64,000 bases of DNA from positions 62,001-126,000 of the forward strand of contig NZ_JACVOY010000002.1 of the NCBI RefSeq assembly GCF_018882185.1, read 5' to 3'. This DNA is from Polynucleobacter sp. AP-Latsch-80-C2. Its GTDB lineage: Bacteria > Pseudomonadota > Gammaproteobacteria > Burkholderiales > Burkholderiaceae. The position numbers and the translations under genes are program-made. The notes beneath the pieces are model-generated. The model was not told where the DNA came from, ran no database searches, and worked only from the letters and a program-made list of their open reading frames with translations. Positions within the stretch are counted from its first letter, which is position 1, and each line of letters starts with the position of its first letter. Positions 57,421 through 64,000 of the stretch are shown here, one piece after another.

Positions 57421-59094
57421 ATGGATTTTAAAAAAACAATTCTTTGGGCCGTGTTTTCAATGTCGGGCCTCATGCTCTACAACAACTGGCAAGTTCACGA
57501 AGGTAAGCCCTCTTTATTTGGTGGCACCCAAGTTAGCGCTCCAGTGGGCGCCGAAAAAGTAACCAGCAGCAATAAGGCAGACCTACCCGTACAAATTGTT
57601 GGCAATACCGCCCCACCAGCTGAACCAGTGGTCAGCACTGCGAGCATTGAAAATACAGAAAAGTTTGTTTTACAAAACGATGTGTTGTCTTTGGAAATTA
57701 GTTCTAATGGCGCCAGCGTGATTGATGCAAAGCTATTAAAAGAATTAACTGCTGACCAAAAGCCAGTTGAAATTTTTCAACACACACCAACACACACCTA
57801 CATTGCACGTTCAGGCTTAATTGCACTAGGAGCCAACAATCTGCCTAACCACACCAGTATTTTTAAATTGGTTCAGTCGGGTAAAGACGGTTCTGGCAGG
57901 CCCTTCTTGGTTCTCGCGAGCGAAAAAGATGGCGTTAAATTAGAAAAAACCTTCATTCTCAATCCTGGTAGTTATGTTGTTGATGTAGGACACCGAGTTA
58001 CTCAGGCCAAACCTTCAGCTGCCCCGTTGGTTTTGTATACCGAGATTGTTCGTGATGCATCACAAGAGGCAAAAATTGGCCCCTTCGGTGGCGCCTTCTC
58101 TGCTAGCACTTTTACTGGCCCAGCAATCTATACCGATGGCGACAAATTTAAAAAAGTTCCGTTTACTGATATTGAAAAAAATAAATTTACTCCGCCAGCC
58201 CAAATCTCTGCAGGCCATCCTGCTTGGGTTGCCATGGTGCAGCATTACTTTGCTAGCGCCTGGATTCCTGGAGATAAGTTAGTACGTGAGATTTATTCGG
58301 GGAAGATTGATAACAACCTATATCGGGTTGGTATCCAAACCCAGTTGGCAGGTCTCGAGCCGGGCGTGGTATTTGTAGAAAAAGCACGACTATTTGTTGG
58401 TCCACAAGAAGAGCGTGTTTTAGAAACCATTGCTCCCGGCCTTGAGTTATTAAAAGACTACGGCTATCTCACTATTTTGGCTAAACCGATTTTTTGGTTG
58501 CTTGAAAATATTCATACCTATGTTGGCAATTGGGGTTGGTCCATCATCCTCCTTACGATTTTGATTAAGTTGGTGTTCTTCCCACTGTCTGCTGCAAGCT
58601 ATAAATCAATGGCGCGCATGAAAGAGGTGCAGCCCCGCTTAACGGCGATGAAAGAGCAGTACAAGGGAGAGCCACAAAAGCTTAACCAAGCCATGATGGA
58701 AATGTATCGCAAGGAAAAAATTAACCCTTTAGGCGGTTGTTTACCAGTAGTGATTCAGATCCCAGTCTTCATCTCCTTGTATTGGGTGCTCTTGTCGTCC
58801 GTCGAAATGCGTGGCGCCCCTTGGATTCTATGGATACATGACCTTTCAATCCCTGATCCTTATTACATCTTGCCTTTGGTGATGGCCGTTTCCATGTTTG
58901 TTCAAACAAAGCTGAACCCAACACCACCAGACCCAATTCAGGCCAAGGTGATGATGTATATGCCGATCGTATTTTCAGTCATGTTCTTTTTCTTCCCTGC
59001 TGGTTTGGTGTTGTATTGGGTTGTTAATAACCTATTGTCAATCGCACAGCAATGGCAAATTAATCGGATGTTTGGAAAAAAACACACCAAGTAA
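57421..59094 (+). CDS. yidC: Membrane protein insertase YidC
   Basis: 557 residues. The N-terminal membrane helix (about 5-22) is followed by a large periplasmic domain (about 30-345), then the conserved insertase core with helices near 355-380, 425-450, 475-490 and 505-530. NINPLGGCLPVVIQIPVFISLY-type core residues are seen as NPLGGCLPVVIQIPVFISLY. It lies 15 bases after yidD and 40 bases before mnmE. Confidence 0.98.
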   Translation: MDFKKTILWAVFSMSGLMLYNNWQVHEGKPSLFGGTQVSAPVGAEKVTSSNKADLPVQIVGNTAPPAEPVVSTASIENTEKFVLQNDVLSLEISSNGASVIDAKLLKELTADQKPVEIFQHTPTHTYIARSGLIALGANNLPNHTSIFKLVQSGKDGSGRPFLVLASEKDGVKLEKTFILNPGSYVVDVGHRVTQAKPSAAPLVLYTEIVRDASQEAKIGPFGGAFSASTFTGPAIYTDGDKFKKVPFTDIEKNKFTPPAQISAGHPAWVAMVQHYFASAWIPGDKLVREIYSGKIDNNLYRVGIQTQLAGLEPGVVFVEKARLFVGPQEERVLETIAPGLELLKDYGYLTILAKPIFWLLENIHTYVGNWGWSIILLTILIKLVFFPLSAASYKSMARMKEVQPRLTAMKEQYKGEPQKLNQAMMEMYRKEKINPLGGCLPVVIQIPVFISLYWVLLSSVEMRGAPWILWIHDLSIPDPYYILPLVMAVSMFVQTKLNPTPPDPIQAKVMMYMPIVFSVMFFFFPAGLVLYWVVNNLLSIAQQWQINRMFGKKHTK

Positions 59095-59134
59095 TTTTTT
59101 ATCAGCATAACGATCCAATGGAAAATGCACAGCA

Positions 59135-60499
59135 ATGATGACAAGACAATTGCCCATCATTGCTGTAGCAACAGCTCCCGGTAAGGCCGGGGTTGGTGTG
59201 GTCCGCATCAGCGGAAAAAATTTAGAGGCCATTACAAAGGCGCTCTTTCAAAAAACACTCAAGCCAAGACAAGCCAACCTTCTTACCTTGCGTGACTACG
59301 ATGGCCAAGCCATCGACGAGTTGATTGCTATTTATTTTTCCGCACCCGCTTCTTTTACTGGCGAAGATGTCTTAGAGCTTCAGTGCCATGGCGGCCCACA
59401 GCTCCTTGAGTTAGTGATGCGACGCTGCCTTGAGCTTGGAAAAGGCGAAGGGCTGGTCATTGCTGATCCTGGAGAGTTTACGCTCCGCGCTTATCTCAAC
59501 AACAAGATTGATTTGGCTCAGGCAGAGGCAATCGCAGATTTAATCGATGCACAAAGTGAGGCCGCTGTTCGTGGGGCGGCACGCTCCTTACAGGGTGCTT
59601 TCTCTGACGACATCAATGCCTTGATTGAGGAGATTACGCAGTTAAGAATCTTGGTTGAATCTACCTTAGACTTTCCAGAAGAGGAAATTGAGTTCTTAGA
59701 AAACGCGCAAGCACGCCAGCGTCTGTTGGTAGTAAAAACAAAGTTACAAACTTTGCGAGCGGGAGCTAAGCAGGGAAAAATTTTGCGAGATGGTATTCAG
59801 CTCGTCTTAGCTGGAGCGCCGAACGTTGGCAAAAGCTCTCTCTTAAATAGGTTGGCTGGCGAAGAGGTTGCCATCGTGACGCCGATTGCTGGTACGACGA
59901 GAGATCGCGTAAAGGAAAGCGTCAATATTGAGGGCGTCCCGATTCACATCATTGATACCGCTGGCCTAAGGGAGACCCAAGATGTGGTCGAGGCAAAAGG
60001 GATTGAAAGATCTTGGGACGCCATTCGGACTGCCGATTTAGTCATTTTTTTGAATGATGCTGATACAAAAACAGATCTCAATGGTCTTCGAGAGCAGATT
60101 TTGGGCCAAATTTCCTCAAAATGCCCTGTTTTAGAGGTATTTAACAAAATGGATTTGCTGTCAGAGGTGCCCAAAACCTCCCCAGCGAATGCTTTATTCA
60201 TTTCCGCCAAAACTGGCGATGGAATAGAGACTCTTAAGCAGAAAATTCTAGAGGCCGTAGGCTGGGGCGGACCCCAAGAGGGGTCTATTTTGGCCAGAAG
60301 AAGGCATTTAGATTGCATAGGGCGTGCTGCTGAACATATTGAAAAATCAGAAGAATTCGCTGCAAATGGCAACAATTCGCTTGAATTATTCGCAGAAGAG
60401 CTCTTTTTGGCCCAAAATCACCTGGGTCAAATCACCGGAAAGCTTCTTCCAGACGATCTTTTGGGCAAAATCTTCAGCCAATTCTGCATTGGTAAATAA
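59135..60499 (+). CDS. mnmE: tRNA modification GTPase MnmE (TrmE)
   Basis: Works with MnmG to modify wobble U34 in tRNAs reading split codon boxes. 454 residues. The N-terminal folate-binding domain is at about 1-120, the G domain has GAPNVGKSSLLNRL near residue 228 and DTAGLRET, and the C-terminal signature FCIGK with its catalytic cysteine ends the protein. Two adjacent ATG codons (59135 and 59138) can serve as start. Confidence 0.98.
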   Translation: MMTRQLPIIAVATAPGKAGVGVVRISGKNLEAITKALFQKTLKPRQANLLTLRDYDGQAIDELIAIYFSAPASFTGEDVLELQCHGGPQLLELVMRRCLELGKGEGLVIADPGEFTLRAYLNNKIDLAQAEAIADLIDAQSEAAVRGAARSLQGAFSDDINALIEEITQLRILVESTLDFPEEEIEFLENAQARQRLLVVKTKLQTLRAGAKQGKILRDGIQLVLAGAPNVGKSSLLNRLAGEEVAIVTPIAGTTRDRVKESVNIEGVPIHIIDTAGLRETQDVVEAKGIERSWDAIRTADLVIFLNDADTKTDLNGLREQILGQISSKCPVLEVFNKMDLLSEVPKTSPANALFISAKTGDGIETLKQKILEAVGWGGPQEGSILARRRHLDCIGRAAEHIEKSEEFAANGNNSLELFAEELFLAQNHLGQITGKLLPDDLLGKIFSQFCIGK

Positions 60500-60589
60500 A
60501 GGGTTCACCCCCTCCGAGGCCAAAGGCGCAAATATGTTCAAAATGTTAAAATCGTCGGATTAAAAAATTTAATCTTCATAGGAAAACAC

Positions 60590-62455
60590 ATGACCACAGC
60601 TACCAGCGGACAAATGAACGTCAATGCGCCAGCTTACGTAAAAAATAAGCGCTTAATTGATTGGGTTGGTGAAGTTGCCGCCCTGACAAAACCAGATCAC
60701 ATTCGCTGGTGCGATGGATCTCAGGCTGAGTACGACGAGTTCTGTGAGTTATTAGTTCAGGCGGGTGTATTCAAGCGCCTCAATCCAGCAAAACGTAAAA
60801 ATTCTTTCTTGGCCCTTTCTGATCCTGAGGATGTGGCCCGCGTCGAAGATCGTACTTTTATTTGTTCCGCGAAAAAAGAAGATGCCGGTCCAACCAATAA
60901 TTGGGTTGAGCCAAGCGAAATGCGTGCGACATTACAACCACTGTTTGATGGTTGCATGCGCGGTAGAACAATGTATGTAGTGCCATTCTCAATGGGCCCA
61001 ATTGGCTCACCAATTGCACATATCGGCGTTGAGTTATCTGACAGTCCTTATGTTGCAATCAACATGCGCTTGATGACCCGTATGGGTAAAGCGGTGATTG
61101 ATCAGCTTGGCGCTGATGGCGAGTTTGTTCCTTGCATTCACACTGTTGGTAAGCCATTGGCTGCCGGCGAAAAAGATGTTGCATGGCCCAACAATAAGAA
61201 CAAGTACATCGTGCATTACCCAGAAACTCGTGAGATCTGGTCCTTCGGTTCAGGTTACGGCGGCAACGCGCTGCTAGGTAAGAAGTGTTTTGCATTGCGC
61301 ATTGCTTCTACTATGGGCCGTGAACAAGGTTGGTTGGCAGAGCATATGCTGATTTTGGGCGTAACTTCCCCTGCTGGTAAGAAATACCATATCGCGGCTG
61401 CATTCCCATCTGCTTGTGGCAAAACAAACTTCTCCATGATGATTCCTCCAAAAGGATTCGATGGCTGGAAAGTAACAACGATTGGTGACGACATTGCTTG
61501 GATCAAGCCTCGCAAAGACCCTGTTACTGGCAAAACCCGCTTGTTTGCTATTAACCCAGAGTCTGGATATTTTGGTGTGGCTCCTGGCACAAACCGTCAA
61601 ACCAATCAAAACTGTATTGATTCATTAAACCAAGACGTGATTTTCACCAACGTTGGTTTAACGGATGATGGTGATGTTTGGTGGGAAGGTCTGACAGAAA
61701 CACCTCCTGCACATTTGATCGACTGGCAAGGCAAAGACTGGACCCCTGCTGATGGCGCATCTGGCCGTAAAGCTGCACATCCAAATTCACGTTTCACTGT
61801 TGCTGCAACGAACAACCCTGCAGTTGATCCTAAGTGGGATGATCCAGAGGGCGTTCCAATTGATGCGTTCTTGTTTGGCGGTCGTCGTTCAAACACAGTG
61901 CCATTGGTTAGCGAGGCGCGTGATTGGGTTGAAGGCGTTTACATGGCTGCAACTCTGGGCTCCGAAACTACAGCTGCAATTACTGGCCAAATTGGTGTAG
62001 TACGTCGTGATCCGTTTGCCATGATTGCATTCGCTGGCTACAACATGAGCGATTACTTCCAGCATTGGCTGAACATCGGTAAGAAGTTAGAGGCTGATGG
62101 CGCAGTATTGCCGAAGATTTATTGTGTAAATTGGTTCCGTAAAGATGAGAATGGCAAGTTTGTATGGCCGGGCTTTGGTGAGAACATGCGTGTTCTTTCT
62201 TGGATCTTGGAGCGTGCAGAAGGCAAAGCAAGCGGCAAAGAAACGCCATTTGGTATTACTCCTGAGTACAGCGATATGCACTGGGGCGGCCTTGATTACT
62301 CTGCTGATAAATTTACTAAGGCCATTACCGTTGGAATTGACGACTGGAAGAATGAGCTGAAGTTGCATACAGAGTTGTTTGATCACCTTGGCGATCGTTT
62401 GCCAAAAGAGATGAAAGAAACTCGCGCAAAAATCGAAGCACGATTAAACGCTTAA
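60590..62455 (+). CDS. pckG: Phosphoenolpyruvate carboxykinase (GTP)
   Basis: Interconverts oxaloacetate plus GTP with PEP, CO2 and GDP, the entry step of gluconeogenesis. 621 residues, the usual size of the GTP class. The kinase P-loop with its reactive cysteine is FPSACGKTN near residue 275, the metal-binding DDIAWIKP follows, and the nucleotide region has [14 protein letters not shown]. An AGGA ribosome site precedes the ATG. It has a 90-base leader after mnmE and is probably separately expressed. Confidence 0.97.
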   Translation: MTTATSGQMNVNAPAYVKNKRLIDWVGEVAALTKPDHIRWCDGSQAEYDEFCELLVQAGVFKRLNPAKRKNSFLALSDPEDVARVEDRTFICSAKKEDAGPTNNWVEPSEMRATLQPLFDGCMRGRTMYVVPFSMGPIGSPIAHIGVELSDSPYVAINMRLMTRMGKAVIDQLGADGEFVPCIHTVGKPLAAGEKDVAWPNNKNKYIVHYPETREIWSFGSGYGGNALLGKKCFALRIASTMGREQGWLAEHMLILGVTSPAGKKYHIAAAFPSACGKTNFSMMIPPKGFDGWKVTTIGDDIAWIKPRKDPVTGKTRLFAINPESGYFGVAPGTNRQTNQNCIDSLNQDVIFTNVGLTDDGDVWWEGLTETPPAHLIDWQGKDWTPADGASGRKAAHPNSRFTVAATNNPAVDPKWDDPEGVPIDAFLFGGRRSNTVPLVSEARDWVEGVYMAATLGSETTAAITGQIGVVRRDPFAMIAFAGYNMSDYFQHWLNIGKKLEADGAVLPKIYCVNWFRKDENGKFVWPGFGENMRVLSWILERAEGKASGKETPFGITPEYSDMHWGGLDYSADKFTKAITVGIDDWKNELKLHTELFDHLGDRLPKEMKETRAKIEARLNA

Positions 62456-62495
62456 GTTTTCAATAGCACTAAACGCTTTATCTAGATTCAGTTAA

Positions 62496-63731
62496 ATGAC
62501 CAAACCCCAACACCATGAAATAGTGGTGATTGGGGCAGGCATTTGTGGTGCAACCATTACCAATGAGTTGCTCGAGCGCGGCAAAGCAGTTTGTATTGTC
62601 GATGCTGCACCCTCCCCTGCAAGCGCTTGCTCAAGTCATGCATACGCAATCGCACATCCCCATATAGGTAAAGGCTCTCCGCGTTTATTGCGCTTAACGC
62701 GCATTGCATTTTTATTGGCCCAATCTCGTTGGGGCAAGGTATGGAATCAACATGGCATCTTTCAGCCCACCAAAAAAGATAAAGTGTTTGATCGCGCAGA
62801 GATGCTTGACTACCTCAGCGCTTTAGAGCTTGATGGAAGTATGGCGTTGCCATTAAGTGCAGATGAAGCAAGTGAGATTTGTGGAATTGCGCAAAGCGGG
62901 GTTTGGCTACCGCGTGGTGCGTCTTTAAATTTATCTGATGCTACCAATCAGGCATTAAAGAATCACGATCGCCTAAGTTGTATTTGGAATACGCGCGTAA
63001 CGCGTTTGGAAAATCTCAATAATCAATGGCTTTTATTTAACGAAAAGAATGAAGTCATTGTGTCAGCCGATAAGCTAGTCATCGCCGCGGCCATGGAAAG
63101 CAAGGCGCTTCTAAACGGCATTGGAATTCGAGTGCCATTAAAGCCTGTGCGCGGCCAATTGAGTATTTTTTCTATTGAGAAAAATGATCCATGGGTAGAA
63201 AAATTACCAAATGTTGGCATTTCAGGGGATGGCTACTGTCTACCGGCAGAACAAATGTCCGATGGCAGTTATCGCTGGATTGTTGGTTCGACTTTCGATG
63301 AAGGAGAGGATGACCTTTCTTCCCGAGGTGTGAGCGATGACTTCAATCGCGAGCAGGCCAAAGGTTTGGTAGATTATTCGCAAGGCAAGCGCGAGGGCTT
63401 GCAGAGCTCAGGTGATTTTGTTGGGGTACGTTGTGTGGCCGGCGATCGCTTGCCGATGATTGGGGCCCTTACGCAGCGGCCCGGAATCTATTTGGCTACC
63501 GCCCTGGGCTCCAGAGGAGTTCTCTGGTCAGCCCTGGCGGCCAAGTTAATCAGCGCTCAAGTGCTAGAGGAAGACTTGGGCTTGCTGACGCGCTTTGGTT
63601 TTGCTGCAGATTTAGTTGCGGCACTAGCGCCCGCCCGTTTTTTTGCTGGTGCCTTAGCGGCGCCTGCAGCCTTAGGGGCTTTAGCCTCAAATTCAAAACC
63701 TGTTTTTCCTTCGGCACCCAAAACAAGATAG
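62496..63731 (+). CDS. FAD-dependent oxidoreductase, MnmC2-like
   Basis: 411 residues. The FAD-binding VVIGAGICGATITNELLERG is at the N-terminus. The C-terminal VGVRCVAGDRLPMIGAL and GIYLATALGSRGVLWSALAAKLISAQ match the oxidoreductase half of MnmC, which removes the carboxymethyl group from cmnm5U34 of tRNA. The methyltransferase half of fused MnmC is absent here, so it would be a stand-alone MnmC2. The last 58 codons overlap the 3' end of topB on the other strand. A related amino-acid oxidase is the main alternative. Confidence 0.82.
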   Translation: MTKPQHHEIVVIGAGICGATITNELLERGKAVCIVDAAPSPASACSSHAYAIAHPHIGKGSPRLLRLTRIAFLLAQSRWGKVWNQHGIFQPTKKDKVFDRAEMLDYLSALELDGSMALPLSADEASEICGIAQSGVWLPRGASLNLSDATNQALKNHDRLSCIWNTRVTRLENLNNQWLLFNEKNEVIVSADKLVIAAAMESKALLNGIGIRVPLKPVRGQLSIFSIEKNDPWVEKLPNVGISGDGYCLPAEQMSDGSYRWIVGSTFDEGEDDLSSRGVSDDFNREQAKGLVDYSQGKREGLQSSGDFVGVRCVAGDRLPMIGALTQRPGIYLATALGSRGVLWSALAAKLISAQVLEEDLGLLTRFGFAADLVAALAPARFFAGALAAPAALGALASNSKPVFPSAPKTR

Positions 63732-64000
63732 GCTTTAAAGCCACGGCCAGTACGGTTTGACTTAAAGTTGGTCAACAGATCTGTGCGGCCTTCTTTGAGT
63801 AGCTTCTGAATTTGTTCCGCAGAAATTTCTTGCTGCAAAACGACTTTGCCAGTTTTGAAGTCACAAGATTTATTAGGGCCGGTATTGTTTTCGCAAACAT
63901 AACGCATGCCATCTTCATAAACGGCACCAGAACATTTTGGACAAACGCCCAATGCTAGGCGGCCTGTGAAATCAATCGCCTCAGTTTCTTCATCTTGAGT
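63557..64000 (-). CDS. topB: DNA topoisomerase III, C-terminal part (5' end outside window)
   Basis: Type IA topoisomerase. The visible 147 residues begin within the protein and include a zinc-ribbon-like module CPKCSGAVYEDGMRYVC, then CDFKTGKVVLQQEIS and LLKEGRTDLLTNF, the repeated C-terminal pattern of Burkholderiales TopB. The last ~43 residues are a basic Ala/Lys/Ser-rich tail. The frame stays open to the window edge. The gene ends inside the convergent mnmC-like gene. TopA is less likely because of this tail and module order. Confidence 0.85.
   Translation of the reverse strand, partial: TQDEETEAIDFTGRLALGVCPKCSGAVYEDGMRYVCENNTGPNKSCDFKTGKVVLQQEISAEQIQKLLKEGRTDLLTNFKSNRTGRGFKAYLVLGAEGKTGFEFEAKAPKAAGAAKAPAKKRAGASAATKSAAKPKRVSKPKSSSST

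Overview
The window is the replication-origin region of a betaproteobacterium, most likely Burkholderiales and close to Polynucleobacter. The evidence is the gene order (tuf-fusA-rpsG-rpsL-rpoC-rpoB; mnmG-rsmG-parA-parB-atp; gyrB-dnaN-dnaA-rpmH-rnpA-yidD-yidC-mnmE), Burkholderiales-style proteins such as RpoB, RpoC and a DUF3717 protein, and a base composition that looks moderate for that order. The genus is inferred by recognition, not by a search. Nothing looks like a prophage, an insertion sequence, a CRISPR array or a plasmid segment.

Region 1 (1-23 kb, all minus strand). Read in the direction of transcription: an rRNA operon (16S, tRNA-Ile, tRNA-Ala, 23S, 5S) with a strong promoter and terminator; tRNA-Tyr, -Gly and -Thr; tuf; tRNA-Trp; secE; nusG; rplKAJL; rpoBC with a terminator; then a fresh promoter for rpsL-rpsG-fusA and a second tuf cut by the window edge. 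This is the translation and transcription core. The leaders between rplA and rplJ, rplL and rpoB, and rpsL and rpsG carry clear RNA structures.

Region 2 (23-30 kb, mixed strands): a GNAT acetyltransferase, two c-type cytochromes, a DolP-like lipoprotein, a DiaA/GmhA-type SIS protein, RsmI, tRNA-Arg, a fatty acid desaturase, a tiny zinc-ribbon protein, a metallo-hydrolase and a lone GcvH. This is the least uniform part of the window.

Region 3 (30-54 kb, all minus strand): priA, hemE, the complete F1Fo ATP synthase operon (atpIBEFHAGDC), parB-parA, rsmG, mnmG, a TSUP permease, a branched-chain amino acid/amide ABC transporter (livGFKHM), a DUF3717 protein, a SET-domain methyltransferase, gyrB and dnaN. 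Two perfect 16-bp parS palindromes lie in and just upstream of mnmG.

Region 4 (54-64 kb): the likely oriC between dnaN and dnaA (AT-rich DNA, a DnaA-trio-like repeat, a GC cluster and several DnaA boxes), dnaA, a second DnaA-box cluster, then rpmH-rnpA-yidD-yidC-mnmE, GTP-dependent PEP carboxykinase and an MnmC2-like oxidoreductase on the plus strand. The last gene runs tail-to-tail, with a long overlap, into topB on the minus strand. Genes left of dnaA run mostly leftward and genes right of it mostly rightward, as expected for replication leaving this origin in both directions.

No convincing new multi-gene system was found. The most notable points are the 175-bp antisense overlap of the mnmC-like gene and topB, the DnaA-trio-type origin, mutually exclusive hairpins between rplL and rpoB, an Ala/Glu/Pro tail on ribosomal protein L10, DnaA boxes before priA, and a bacterial SET protein next to gyrB.
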